Of a stretch of 64,000 nt of DNA, positions 44,350 to 53,116 are shown piece after piece. Positions within the stretch are counted from its first letter, which is position 1. The number at the start of each line of letters is the position of its first letter. The notes below the pieces were generated by a model that did no database searches, was not told where the DNA came from, and saw only the letters and a program-made list of their open reading frames with translations. The stretch spans positions 1 through 64,000 of the forward strand of contig NZ_SAUZ01000009.1 of the NCBI RefSeq assembly GCF_004022215.1, read 5' to 3'. Origin of the DNA: Paenirhodobacter populi. Lineage in GTDB: Bacteria; Pseudomonadota; Alphaproteobacteria; Rhodobacterales; Rhodobacteraceae. The translations under genes were made by a program, and so were the position numbers.

Positions 44350-46230
44350 ATGTTCGACACGCCGGGCAAACCGCCGACCTCCCCTTCCCCCGCGGCAGGG
44401 GATGCGCTGGTTTCGATCGAACATCTGCGGGTGCAGTTCCAGACCCATGACGGGCCGGTCCTTGGGGTCGAGGATGTCAGCTTTTCCATCGCGCCGGGCG
44501 AATGCGTCTGCGTGGTCGGGGAAAGCGGCTCGGGCAAGTCGGTGTCGTCGCTGTCGCTGATGCGGCTGGTCGAATTCGGCGGGGGCGAGATCGCCGGCGG
44601 CCGGCTGCTGTTCGAGCGCGGCGACGGCAGCGAGATCGACATCGCCAAGGCCGACCAGAACACCATGCGCAGCATCCGCGGCAACGAGATCGGCATGATC
44701 TTTCAGGAGCCGATGACCTCGCTCAACCCCGTCTTCACCGTCGGCCGGCAATTGACCGAGGGGCTGCGCGTCCACCGGGGCATGAACCGCGCGCAGGCCG
44801 AGGCGCGGGCGCTGGAACTGCTGCGGCTGGTGCGGATCAACGAACCCGAACGCCGGTTGCAGCAATATCCGCATGAACTGTCGGGCGGCATGCGGCAGCG
44901 GATCGTCATCGCCATGGCGATGGCCTGCGAACCGCGGCTGCTGATCTGCGACGAGCCGACGACCGCGCTCGACGTCACCATTCAGGCCGAGATCCTGTCG
45001 CTGATCGACCAGTTGAAGCGTGAAAAGAACACTGCGGTGATGTTCATCACCCATGACATGGCGGTGGTGGCGCAGATGGCCGATCGCGTCGTCGTCATGT
45101 TCCGCGGCAACAAGGTCGAGGAAGGCCCGGTGGCCGAGATCTTCGCCGCGCCGAAGCATCCCTATACCCGCGCCCTTCTGGCCGCCGTCCCCCGTCTGGG
45201 CGAGATGAAGGGCAAGGACGCGCCCGAACCGATGCGCCTTCTGGACCGCACCAGCGGCAAGGACATCTCTCCGCCGGCGCGCCCGCGCGATCCGGTGGCC
45301 GAGGCGGCGGCGCAGGTCCTGCTCGATGTCAAGCATCTGACCACCCGATTTGCGGTGAAACGCGGGCTGACGCGCAAGACCGTCGCCAATGTCCATGCGG
45401 TCGAGGATGTCAGCTTCAGCCTGCGCAAGGGGCAGACGCTCAGCCTCGTCGGGGAATCGGGTTGCGGGAAATCCACCTGCGGGCGATCGCTCATGCGGTT
45501 GGTGCCGCCCGAGTCGGGTCAGGTCTGGCTCGACGGCAAGGACGTGCTGATGATGACCGAGGCCGAGGTCCATCACGCCCGCCGCGACATGCAGATGGTG
45601 TTTCAGGATCCCTTCGCCAGCCTCAATCCGCAGATGCGGCTGTTCGATCAGGTGGCGGAACCCCTGCGCAACTACGACATCTGTTCGGGCAATGCGCTTC
45701 AGACGCGGGTGGCGGAACTGTTCGACCGGGTGGAGCTGCCGCGCGGCTTCATGCGCCGCTATCCGCATGAACTTTCCGGCGGTCAGCGCCAGCGCATCGC
45801 CATCGCCCGCGCGCTCGCGCTCAACCCCAAGCTGATCGTCGCGGATGAGGCGGTCTCGGCGCTGGATGTTTCGGTGCAGGCGCAGGTGCTGAACCTGATG
45901 ATGGAATTGCAGGCGGATCTGGGCCTGTCCTTCCTGTTCATCAGCCATGACATGGCGGTGGTCGAGCGCATCAGCCATCATGTCGCCGTCATGTATCTGG
46001 GCCGCATCGTCGAAATCGGGCCGCGCGCCAAGGTGTTCGGGAACCCCCGCCATCCCTATACGCGCGCGCTGCTGTCGGCGGTGCCGATCGCCGATCCGTC
46101 CCGCCGCGTGCTGCGCGGCGAGGTCGAATACAAACCCATCCCCTCGCCGATCTATCCGGTCGGCCATGTCCCGCCGATGTCGGTCTACGACGAGGTGGAG
46201 CCGGATCATTTCGTATTGAAAGACCTCTGA
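44350..46230 (+). CDS. Peptide ABC transporter ATP-binding protein, fused DppD-DppF type
   Basis: 626 residues with two complete ABC modules. Module 1: Walker A GESGSGKS near 57, signature LSGGMRQR near 177, Walker [13 protein letters not shown]. Module 2: GESGCGKST near 375, LSGGQRQR near 475, Walker [13 protein letters not shown]. Each module ends with the HPYTRALL region of the oligopeptide-transporter C-terminal extension. The ATG at 44350 follows AGGAAG; the frame is open further upstream without a better site. It powers the DppB/DppC channel encoded on the other strand. ArgE-like and hippurate-hydrolase-like genes follow directly. Confidence 0.93.
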   Translation: MFDTPGKPPTSPSPAAGDALVSIEHLRVQFQTHDGPVLGVEDVSFSIAPGECVCVVGESGSGKSVSSLSLMRLVEFGGGEIAGGRLLFERGDGSEIDIAKADQNTMRSIRGNEIGMIFQEPMTSLNPVFTVGRQLTEGLRVHRGMNRAQAEARALELLRLVRINEPERRLQQYPHELSGGMRQRIVIAMAMACEPRLLICDEPTTALDVTIQAEILSLIDQLKREKNTAVMFITHDMAVVAQMADRVVVMFRGNKVEEGPVAEIFAAPKHPYTRALLAAVPRLGEMKGKDAPEPMRLLDRTSGKDISPPARPRDPVAEAAAQVLLDVKHLTTRFAVKRGLTRKTVANVHAVEDVSFSLRKGQTLSLVGESGCGKSTCGRSLMRLVPPESGQVWLDGKDVLMMTEAEVHHARRDMQMVFQDPFASLNPQMRLFDQVAEPLRNYDICSGNALQTRVAELFDRVELPRGFMRRYPHELSGGQRQRIAIARALALNPKLIVADEAVSALDVSVQAQVLNLMMELQADLGLSFLFISHDMAVVERISHHVAVMYLGRIVEIGPRAKVFGNPRHPYTRALLSAVPIADPSRRVLRGEVEYKPIPSPIYPVGHVPPMSVYDEVEPDHFVLKDL

Positions 46231-46233
46231 AGA

Positions 46234-47400
46234 ATGCCCGTGGAACTGTCTCCGAGGGAGATCCTCGAAAAACTCGTGTCCTTTCCCACCGTCAGCCGCG
46301 ACAGCAACCTGCCGCTGATCGACTGGGTCGAGGACTATCTGACGGGCTGGGGTATCGAATGCCACCGCGTGCCGAATGACGAAGGCGACAAGGCCAGCCT
46401 TTATGCCGTGGCGGGACCGGCGGTCGAGGGCGGCATCGCCCTTTCGGGTCATACCGATGTGGTGCCGGTCGACGGGCAGGACTGGACGGTCTGCCCGCCG
46501 TTCGAGCTGACGGAACGGGATGGCCGCCTTTACGGGCGTGGCGCGGCGGACATGAAGGGGTTCGACGCCCTTGCCATCGCCGCGACGGTTCTGGCGCACA
46601 GATCGGGCGTCAGACGGCCCCTTTATCTGGCGCTGTCCTATGACGAAGAGGTCGGCTGCACCGGCTGCGTGCCGATGGTCGCGGAAATGGCCCGCCTGCT
46701 GCCCAAACCCGGGGCGGTGATCGTCGGCGAGCCCAGCCTGTTGCAGGTGATCGACGGGCACAAGGGCGGCAGCTCCTTCCACATCCATGTGAAGGGGGTC
46801 GAGGTGCATTCCTCGATCATGCACACGGGCGTCAGCGCGGTGATGGAGGCGGCGAAGATCGTCGACTGGGCGAACCGGATGAACGCGCAGAACAGCGCCC
46901 GGCCGCCCGGCCCGCTGTCCGAGGGCTTCGTGCCGCATTGGACGACGGTGCATACCGGCATGATCCGCGGCGGCACCGCCCATAACATCACGGCGGGCGA
47001 CTGCTGGCTGGATATCAGCTTCCGCGTCGTTCCGGATGAGGATTACCGGGCATGGAACGCCGCCCTGACCGAATTCGTCGATGACCTGCGCACGCAGATG
47101 CAGGCCGTGTCCCCCGCCGCCGACATCACGATGGAACAGGTGTTCACCGTGCCGCCCCTTGCGCCGGAACATGGCGGCGCGGCCGAAACCCTCGCCAAGG
47201 CCCTGACCGGCCGCAACAGCTGCGAGGTCGTCAGCTATGGCACCGAGGCCGGCCATTTCCAGCACCACGGCTGGTCCGCCATCGTCTGCGGGCCGGGCAA
47301 TATCGCACAGGCCCACAAGCCCGACGAATATATCGAGATCGCACAATTCAATGCCGGGTGGGACATGCTGCAACGCGCCGTCCGAAGCCTGACCGACTGA
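46234..47400 (+). CDS. M20-family deacylase, acetylornithine deacetylase (ArgE)-like
   Basis: 388 residues. Metal-site motifs: ALSGHTDVVPVDGQDW (His at about 73, Asp75), YGRGAADMKGF (Asp near 107), and YDEEVGCTG with the catalytic and metal-binding Glu pair near 141. A dimerisation domain sits at about 180-290. ArgE-like enzymes remove an acyl group from an amino acid. This gene starts three bases after the transporter ATPase gene and precedes a second M20 hydrolase, so it more likely hydrolyses an imported N-acyl-amino acid or peptide than works in arginine synthesis. Confidence 0.9.
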   Translation: MPVELSPREILEKLVSFPTVSRDSNLPLIDWVEDYLTGWGIECHRVPNDEGDKASLYAVAGPAVEGGIALSGHTDVVPVDGQDWTVCPPFELTERDGRLYGRGAADMKGFDALAIAATVLAHRSGVRRPLYLALSYDEEVGCTGCVPMVAEMARLLPKPGAVIVGEPSLLQVIDGHKGGSSFHIHVKGVEVHSSIMHTGVSAVMEAAKIVDWANRMNAQNSARPPGPLSEGFVPHWTTVHTGMIRGGTAHNITAGDCWLDISFRVVPDEDYRAWNAALTEFVDDLRTQMQAVSPAADITMEQVFTVPPLAPEHGGAAETLAKALTGRNSCEVVSYGTEAGHFQHHGWSAIVCGPGNIAQAHKPDEYIEIAQFNAGWDMLQRAVRSLTD

Positions 47401-47416
47401 CCGAAAGACTACCGCC

Positions 47417-48583
47417 ATGCCCGTCAAGAACCGTTTCGCCGAACTGCTGCCCGACATCACCGCATGGCGGCACGATTTCCACGAACATCCCGAACTGCTG
47501 TATGAGGTGCACCGGACGGCCGGGACGGTCGCGCGGCTCTTGCGCGAATTCGGCTGCGACGAGGTGGTCGAGGGCATCGGCCGCACCGGCGTCGTCGGTG
47601 TGATCCGTGGCCGGCAGACCGGATCGGGCCGGGTGATCGGCCTGCGCGCCGATATGGATGCGCTGCCGATCCTTGAGGCGACGGGGCGCGACTATGCCTC
47701 GAAAACCGCGGGGGTGATGCACGCCTGCGGCCATGACGGGCATACCTCGATGCTGCTTGGCGCCGCGCGCTATCTGGCCGAGACCCGCAATTTCGACGGA
47801 ACTGTGGTGGTCATGTTCCAGCCCGCCGAGGAAGGCGGGCGCGGCGCCAGAGCGATGGTGCAGGACGGCGTGCTGGACCGTTTCGGCGTGCAGGAGGTCT
47901 ATGGCCTGCACAACATGCCGGGCTATCCGGTCGGCGGTTTCGCGATCCGCGCCGGATCCCTGATGGCCAGCGCCGACAAGTTCGACATCGTGGTGACGGG
48001 TCACGGCGGTCATGCGGGCCGCCCGCATCTGACGGTGGATCCGGTGCTGATCGCCTCGCAGATCGTGGTGGGGTTGCAGACGATCGTGGCGCGCAACGTC
48101 GATCCGCTGGCGCAGGCGGTCGTTTCGGTCACCAGCTTCCGCACCGACTCGGACGCCCACAACGTCATCCCCGGAACGGTGCGCCTGCGCGGCACGGTGC
48201 GCGCGCTCGATACCGAGGTGCAGGACATGATCGAGCGCCGCATCGGCGAGGTCGCGGCCAGCATCGCCGCGGCCCACGGCGGGCAGGCCGAGTTCCTCTA
48301 CGACCGCGGCTGCCCCGTCACCGTGAACGAGACCGACGCGACCGCCCATGCCGTCGCGGTCGCGCGCGGCATATCCGCCACCGTCGCCGAAGACATCGCG
48401 CCGATCATGGCGGCCGAGGATTTCAGCTTCATGCTGAACGAACGGCCCGGCGCCTATATCTTCCTCGGCAACGGCGAATCCGCCCCGCTGCATCACGCCG
48501 GTTACGACTTCGACGACGAGGCCATCCCCTTCGGCTGCAGCTGGCTTGCCGGCATGGCCGAAGCCCGCATGCCGGCAGGCTGA
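47417..48583 (+). CDS. M20-family amidohydrolase, hippurate hydrolase-like
   Basis: 388 residues. WRHDFHEHPELLYEVHRTA opens the family. ADMDALPI (near 80) and HACGHDGHTSMLLGAA (102-117) supply metal ligands with the characteristic Cys, and FQPAEEGGRGARAMV (near 135-150) supplies the Glu pair. Members of this aminoacylase-like subgroup cleave N-acyl amino acids, hippurate, or indole-acetyl conjugates. Being the last gene of the rightward transporter unit, it is probably specialised for the imported compound, working beside the ArgE-like enzyme. It ends 18 bases before a convergent DUF1330 gene. Confidence 0.9.
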   Translation: MPVKNRFAELLPDITAWRHDFHEHPELLYEVHRTAGTVARLLREFGCDEVVEGIGRTGVVGVIRGRQTGSGRVIGLRADMDALPILEATGRDYASKTAGVMHACGHDGHTSMLLGAARYLAETRNFDGTVVVMFQPAEEGGRGARAMVQDGVLDRFGVQEVYGLHNMPGYPVGGFAIRAGSLMASADKFDIVVTGHGGHAGRPHLTVDPVLIASQIVVGLQTIVARNVDPLAQAVVSVTSFRTDSDAHNVIPGTVRLRGTVRALDTEVQDMIERRIGEVAASIAAAHGGQAEFLYDRGCPVTVNETDATAHAVAVARGISATVAEDIAPIMAAEDFSFMLNERPGAYIFLGNGESAPLHHAGYDFDDEAIPFGCSWLAGMAEARMPAG

Positions 48584-48601
48584 GCCGCGTCACCGGCCCC
48601 G

Positions 48602-48934
48602 TCACATCGCCTGACGGGAAAGGATGTCGGTCGCGCGGTGATCGCTCCCGACCCCGTCGATCAGGATGACGTCGCCCTGCGAATTACGGCTGCGCAGCGG
48701 CAGGATCGCCTGATAGGCCGGCGAGGCATACCATCGCCCGGCGGCCGCGCGGTCGGGAAAGCCGATGACGATCAGGTCCCCTTCCCACGCGCCTTCCAGA
48801 TGTTCCTTGTCGCCGCCGTGGATCACGAACCTGCCTCCGAAAGGCGCAAGCGTGGCGTCGATGGCTTCGAGATAGGCAACGATATCGGGCCCCATCCCGA
48901 CATGGCGCAGAAGCGCGACGGCATAGCTGGTCAT
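48602..48934 (-). CDS. DUF1330 family protein
   Basis: 110 residues. FGGRFVIHGGDKEHLEGAWEGDLIVIGFPDRAAAGRWYASPAYQAILPLR contains the family core: a ferredoxin-like fold with W-Y-SPAYQ-PLR conserved (positions about 33-82). DUF1330 proteins are small dimeric alpha/beta-barrel proteins of unknown function, similar in fold to antibiotic monooxygenases. The gene is preceded by AGGAGG on the reverse strand and follows an SRPBCC gene after about 40 bases, so the two are probably co-transcribed. Confidence 0.9.
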   Translation of the reverse strand: MTSYAVALLRHVGMGPDIVAYLEAIDATLAPFGGRFVIHGGDKEHLEGAWEGDLIVIGFPDRAAAGRWYASPAYQAILPLRSRNSQGDVILIDGVGSDHRATDILSRQAM

Positions 48935-48973
48935 GGTGATCCTCCTTGCAAGATCAGATGAAAAACCCCGGTG

Positions 48974-49480
48974 TCAGATCGGCGCCCGGATTTCCTGCCC
49001 CGCTCCGATTTCGAGCCTTGCCTTCAAGGCCATGTTCATCCTGTCGAAATCGGCACGGAACTGCCGCGCGTCGATGAACCAGAGCAACAGGCCCCGGAAC
49101 CTTTCGCCATGGACAAGGCGGGTGCCGCCGTCGCGCTGTTCGAGCAGGAAATAATGCTCGCCGTCCAGAATGCGCGGCAGCAGCAGGCGGCCGCGCCAGC
49201 GCAGCTCCCGTTCCGGCGCGACCTTCAGGACGGTCGGGCGAAAGGTCATCTCGCGGCCCGCCTGCGGCCGCATCGTGGCGGTAAGCCGCGCGCCCTCGGC
49301 CAGCTCGCCCTGCAATGAGACGATGAAGGGGTTCCAGTCCCGATAGCTTTCGGGATCGCCGAGCAGCGCCCACGCCTGCGCGGGCGGGGCGTCGATCCCG
49401 ACCTCGGTGACGATCGCGGCGCGCGGGGCGAAGACGAAGACACAGGCGACGATGACGGTAGCTACAAGCAGGATGCTCAT
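48974..49480 (-). CDS. SRPBCC domain protein with N-terminal membrane segment
   Basis: 168 residues from ATG 49480, behind a GGGGGGAA run. The first helix, [18 protein letters not shown], is a signal anchor. The START-like cup follows: [30 protein letters not shown] (about 27-56), and a final helix [17 protein letters not shown]. This is the polyketide-cyclase-like branch (SRPBCC, DUF of activator type) that binds a hydrophobic ligand. It is divergent from a LysR gene, which probably controls it, and is followed by the DUF1330 gene. Confidence 0.85.
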   Translation of the reverse strand: MSILLVATVIVACVFVFAPRAAIVTEVGIDAPPAQAWALLGDPESYRDWNPFIVSLQGELAEGARLTATMRPQAGREMTFRPTVLKVAPERELRWRGRLLLPRILDGEHYFLLEQRDGGTRLVHGERFRGLLLWFIDARQFRADFDRMNMALKARLEIGAGQEIRAPI

Positions 49481-49539
49481 CGGGTTCCCCCCTGGGTGTT
49501 TCCTGCGAAAGAGATAGTCCACTGCCGGAAGAACGGAAA

Positions 49540-49567
49540 TTGACGAATATTCTTGCGATGATATACG
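49540..49567 (+). promoter_or_regulatory. Candidate LysR-gene promoter giving a leaderless message
   Basis: TTGACG (49540-49545), a 16-base spacer and TATACG (49562-49567). The ATG at 49575 lies only seven bases after the -10, so the message would begin at or next to its start codon. The palindrome GAATATTC (49545-49552) sits in the spacer and could be part of a LysR site controlling both directions. Confidence 0.4.
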
Positions 49568-49574
49568 GAAATGT

Positions 49575-50471
49575 ATGACTGATGCGATGCAAAGCTGGGA
49601 TCACTGGCGCAGCTTCCTTGCCGTGGTGGCCGAAGGCAGCCTTTCGGGCGCCGCGCGGGCGCTGATGCTGACCCAGCCAACGGTCGGACGCCATGTCGAT
49701 GCGCTTGAGGCGGGGCTCGGGGCGGCGCTCTTCACCCGGTCGCGGGGCGGTCTCAACCCGACGGAGCTTGCCCTCTCGCTGGTGCCCGAGGCGCAGGCCA
49801 TGGCGATGGCGGCGGACAATCTGCTGCGCACGGCATCGGGGGAGAGAAACGCGCCGCGCGGCACGGTGCGCCTGACGGCGAATGACATCGTCGGCACCTT
49901 CATCCTGCCACCGATGCTGGCCGCCTTCCGCGAAAGCCATCCGGCGATCACGATCGAGCTGTCTCTGTCCACCCGCAACGAAAACCTTCTGCGCCGCGAG
50001 GCCGATATCGCGGTGCGCATGGTCCGACCGGCGCAGGAGGCCATCGTCGCGCGTCATCTGGGCGCCGTCCGGATCGGGCTCTTCGCACATCGCCGTTACG
50101 CGGCCACCCATGGCCTGCCGCAGAGCGCGGAGGAGCTGTTTTCCCACCCGATCGTCGGCATCGATCAGGAGGAAGCCCTGATCGCCGGCCTGTCCTTCGG
50201 CGGGCACGCCCTGTCGCGGGACGATTTCGCCTTTCGCTGCGACAGCGCGGTGGCGCAGCTCATGGCGGTGAAGGCGGGTTTCGGCATCGGCGCCTGCCAT
50301 CTGGGGCTGGCGGCCGGTGAGCCGGAACTGGTGCGGGTGCTGCCCAAGACCGTGGAATTCGGATATGAGATGTGGCTCGCCATGCACGAGGATCTGCGCG
50401 ACACCCGCCGGGTGCGGCTGCTGTTCGACCATCTGGCCGAGGGTCTGCGTGCCTATGCCGGACGGCGGTAG
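49575..50471 (+). CDS. LysR-family transcriptional regulator
   Basis: 298 residues. The winged HTH (1-62) reads [46 protein letters not shown]. The substrate-binding domain (90-295) opens [23 protein letters not shown]. No Shine-Dalgarno sequence precedes the ATG; an ATG four codons on is also possible. LysR proteins usually activate a divergent gene, here the SRPBCC/DUF1330 pair. The 94-base shared region has a GAATATTC palindrome. The inducer is unknown. Confidence 0.92.
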   Translation: MTDAMQSWDHWRSFLAVVAEGSLSGAARALMLTQPTVGRHVDALEAGLGAALFTRSRGGLNPTELALSLVPEAQAMAMAADNLLRTASGERNAPRGTVRLTANDIVGTFILPPMLAAFRESHPAITIELSLSTRNENLLRREADIAVRMVRPAQEAIVARHLGAVRIGLFAHRRYAATHGLPQSAEELFSHPIVGIDQEEALIAGLSFGGHALSRDDFAFRCDSAVAQLMAVKAGFGIGACHLGLAAGEPELVRVLPKTVEFGYEMWLAMHEDLRDTRRVRLLFDHLAEGLRAYAGRR

Positions 50472-50510
50472 GGAGCCCGGGGCCAAAGCCTCCGGCGGCG
50501 GTTCGCCGTG

Positions 50511-50612
50511 CACCGCGATCTCATCGAACGGGTTCATCGACATCTTGCCGTTTGCCAGATCGATCCCCGTTCCATCCGCCTTGACGCGCGCCTTCACATT
50601 GTAGTCGGGCAC
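50511..50612 (-). pseudogene. Remnant of etfB (electron transfer flavoprotein beta subunit, N-terminal piece)
   Basis: 34 codons on the reverse strand read [20 protein letters not shown] followed by [12 protein letters not shown]. This matches the start of EtfB (residues about 11-45: [35 protein letters not shown]), then the likeness stops. The first ten codons and the remaining 200 or so are absent. The piece is fused in sequence to a thiolase remnant, so it marks the end point of a deletion and is not a working gene. Confidence 0.75.
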
Positions 50613-51150
50613 CCGGGGTCAGGCCATGACCCCTGATCGCTGCGGCCGAGGCAACGATCAGCGCCGCCGTGCCGTCATTCACGCCGCTGGCATTGCCCGC
50701 AGTGATCGGCCGAAGGCCCGCCAGTTCCGCCAGCGTGGTCGCGCGGGGATGTTCGTCCTGCACGACCTCGGCCGCCCGGCCGCGGCCGAGCGGCACCGTC
50801 ACCGGCAATATTTCCCCGGCAAGCCGGCCGCTGGCCTGTGCCGCCGCCGACCACGCCTGCGAACGCAGCGCGAAACTGTCCTGATCGGCGCGGCTGATCG
50901 CATGCTCGCGGGCCAGAGTCTGCGCCGTCCCGGGCATGGAATCGGTGCCGTAGCGCGTCTGCATCTGTGGATTGATGAAACGCCAGCCGATGGTGGTGTC
51001 ATGCGGGACCATGCGGCGCCCGTCTTGGGCATCACGAAGGGGGCGCGGGTCATGCTTTCCACTCCGCCCCCGAGGGTCAGATCCATCTCCTCCGCCTGTC
51101 GCGGGCGCGGCCACAGCCTCCTTCCCCGAGCCGCACAGCCGGTTCGACAC
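50613..51150 (-). pseudogene. Remnant of an acetyl-CoA/beta-ketoadipyl-CoA thiolase, internal piece with frameshifts
   Basis: Reverse-strand reading starts VSNRLCGSGKEAV, the catalytic-Cys segment of thiolases. It shifts frame for GGGVESMTRAPFVMPKTG, then returns to the first frame with HDTTIGWRFINPQMQTRYGTDSMP, ISRADQDSFALRSQ, DEHPRATTLAEL and TAGNASGVNDGTAALIV. This matches about residues 85-255 of a 400-residue PcaF/AtoB-type thiolase. The N-terminus, the C-terminus with the second active-site Cys and His, and the reading frame are lost. It is fused to an etfB remnant. The surrounding bases up to 51390 show no gene. Confidence 0.8.
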
Positions 51151-51480
51151 TCCCCAACGATCTGAGCCCGGGTTTGCGACGGTTCAGGCGCCGACCCGGC
51201 TGAGACGACCGGGCGGCGCAACGCCTTTTGCCAACAGGATCAACCACATTCGCCCGGAGGCAGGAGGCGCACACCGAGGATATCCGACTTGTGCATCGCC
51301 TCGCGGGAAACTCCACCGCGGCCTCGGGCCCGGCAACCGGATTTCAGCCCAGACCCCCGGTTTTCCGTCACTTCCCGGCATTCGCCTATAACCGCCGATT
51401 ATCGAAGGCGGCACATTTTTATTTTTACCCGGCACCGCCCTGTGATGACCTGATCCTGTTTTCTAACAGCGAGGCAGGCC
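51151..51480. other. Gene-free stretch upstream of the DUF1028 operon
   Basis: 330 bases with no supported gene. It contains decayed sequence next to the thiolase remnant, the terminator-like hairpin at 51392, and the leader of the DUF1028 operon ending in an AGCGAGG ribosome site. Confidence 0.5.
51392..51426 (+). terminator. Terminator-like hairpin upstream of the DUF1028 operon
   Basis: CCGCC (51392-51396) pairs with GGCGG (51407-51411), then CACATTTTTATTTTT. It lies about 55 bases before the DUF1028 start. No gene ends just upstream on this strand, so it may insulate the operon from read-through out of the decayed region or act in the leader. Confidence 0.45.
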
Positions 51481-52242
51481 ATGACTTTCTCGATCATCGC
51501 GCGGGATACGCGGACCGGCGCCTTTGGCGCGGCGATCACCACCTCCGATCTTGCCGTCGGGTCGCGCTGCGTGCGGCTGTGCCACGGCAAGGGGGCCTTC
51601 CTGTCCCAGCACCGCACCGACAGCCGGCTGGGCGATCTCGGGATCAGTCTGCTTGCCGAGGGACGCAGTGCGGAGGAGGCGGTGGCCGAGGTCAGCCGGT
51701 CGATCGCCGACATCGGCTGGCGTCAGTTGGGCGCGATCGATGCGGCGGGGCCGGGCGCGGCCTTCCACGGGCAGCGGATGTATTCGATCTACACCCACAG
51801 CATCGGCCGGGACTGCCTTGCGCTCGGCAATATCCTCGCCAATGAGAATGTAACCCAGGCGATGGCCGCGGCCTTCGAGGCGGCGCCGGACGCGCCGCTC
51901 GCCGAGCGGCTGATGCGCGCGCTGGAGGCAGGCGAGGTCGCCGGTGGCGAAATCCTCGGGCCGTTGCGGTCCGCGGCGCTGCGGGTGACGGGTGAGGCCG
52001 GCATCGACGCCTATGACCTGCGCATCGACATTTCCGACGGGCGGGCGATCGCCGACCTGCGGAGGCTGTTCACCGCCTATGGCGACCGGCAGGCGGCGCT
52101 GCGCAAGGTGGCGCTGACGCCCGATGACGTGCCGGTGCAGCGCGCGCTCTTCGACGCGAGCCTCGCACGGATCCGCGAACGGGGCCTGACCGACCGCTTC
52201 ACCTCTCCCCTCCACCCCGGGGACTGGAGCGTCGCTCCCTGA
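51481..52242 (+). CDS. DUF1028 family protein (Ntn-hydrolase-like)
   Basis: 253 residues. MTFSIIARDTRTGAFGAAITTSDLAVGSRC is the family start, followed by DSRLGDLGISLLAEGRSAEEAV (about 48-69) and the conserved Ser/Thr and Asp pattern of DUF1028 proteins, which share the Ntn-hydrolase (proteasome-like) fold. No enzyme activity is established for the family. Its genes are often found next to peptide and amino-acid uptake genes and amidases. Here it leads an operon with a polar amino-acid importer, a second binding protein and a NodB-fold hydrolase, suggesting hydrolysis of an imported amide or a derivative. Confidence 0.9.
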   Translation: MTFSIIARDTRTGAFGAAITTSDLAVGSRCVRLCHGKGAFLSQHRTDSRLGDLGISLLAEGRSAEEAVAEVSRSIADIGWRQLGAIDAAGPGAAFHGQRMYSIYTHSIGRDCLALGNILANENVTQAMAAAFEAAPDAPLAERLMRALEAGEVAGGEILGPLRSAALRVTGEAGIDAYDLRIDISDGRAIADLRRLFTAYGDRQAALRKVALTPDDVPVQRALFDASLARIRERGLTDRFTSPLHPGDWSVAP

Positions 52243-52297
52243 TCCGGGACCAATGACCGCAAGACCTGACAATACAAACCAGACGACAGGGAAACAG

Positions 52298-53116
52298 ATG
52301 AAAAAACTTCTTCTCTCCACCGGCCTTGCCGTGTTCGCGGCCATCGGTGCGCAGGCCGCCGACCTGCCCAAGGCCATCGCCGAACGCGGCACGCTGCAAC
52401 TGACGGTCAACGGCACCTACGCGCCGATGGAATATGTCGATGTCGCCACGGGCAAGCTGACCGGCCTCGACATCGAACTGGGCACCGCGATCGCCGACAA
52501 GCTCGGGCTGACGGTCGAATGGTCGGATACCGCCTTCGCGCAGCTCATCACCTCGCTGACCACCGGGCGTTCCGACTTCATCATCAGCGGGCTGAGCGAT
52601 CGTCCCTCGCGCCGCGAGACGATGGATTTCGTCGATTATCTGGCCACCGGGGCACAGTTCCTTGTCAGCGCCGACAGCACCGCCGCGGAGATGACCGACC
52701 TGTGCGGCAAGAAGGTGGGGACCACGCGCTCGACCTCCTTCCCCGACGAGATCAAAAAGTGGAGCGAGGCGAACTGCGTCGCCGCCGGCAAGCCCGCCAT
52801 CGACTATGTGCCGGCCGAGAATTCGATCGACGCGCGCAACCAGTTGAAACAGGGCCGGCTCGACGCGGTGGTGCAGGGCAGCGAGACCCTGCCCTATGCG
52901 ATGGAGAACGAGCCGGGCCTCTACCGGATGCTGGGCGCGCCCTTCACCGTCGGCTATCAGGGTATCGCCTTCCGCAAGGAGGACACGCAGCTGCGTGAGG
53001 CCGTCACCGAGGCGCTGAGCGCGCTCATCGCCGATGGGACCTATGGGGCGATCCTGGCGAAATACGACCTGTCGGCGAATGCCGTCGAGAAACCGCTCCT
53101 CAACGCGGCGCCCTGA
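52298..53116 (+). CDS. Polar amino-acid ABC transporter substrate-binding protein (family 3), first copy
   Basis: 272 residues from the ATG at 52298, which follows AGGGAAA; a longer open frame lacks a site. A signal peptide (MKKLLLSTGLAVFAAIGAQA) precedes the SBP_bac_3 domain: RGTLQLTVNGTYAPMEYVD, LTGLDIELGTAIADKLG and DFIISGLSDRPSRRETMDFVDYL. The ligand is probably an amino acid or an analogue. Two Cys residues (about 141 and 165: DLCGKK and EANCV) could form a disulfide and are conserved in the second copy at 54798. Its stop overlaps the permease start (TGATG). Confidence 0.92.
   Translation: MKKLLLSTGLAVFAAIGAQAADLPKAIAERGTLQLTVNGTYAPMEYVDVATGKLTGLDIELGTAIADKLGLTVEWSDTAFAQLITSLTTGRSDFIISGLSDRPSRRETMDFVDYLATGAQFLVSADSTAAEMTDLCGKKVGTTRSTSFPDEIKKWSEANCVAAGKPAIDYVPAENSIDARNQLKQGRLDAVVQGSETLPYAMENEPGLYRMLGAPFTVGYQGIAFRKEDTQLREAVTEALSALIADGTYGAILAKYDLSANAVEKPLLNAAP

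Noticed and set aside
44275-47586. An 1103-codon reverse-strand open frame under the peptide ATPase and ArgE-like genes
   Set aside because: Low-complexity shadow translation; the forward genes are well supported.
48954-50612. A 552-codon reverse-strand open frame running from the etfB remnant through the LysR gene
   Set aside because: Only its first 34 codons (EtfB-like) are meaningful; the rest is antisense to LysR and out of frame with the SRPBCC gene.
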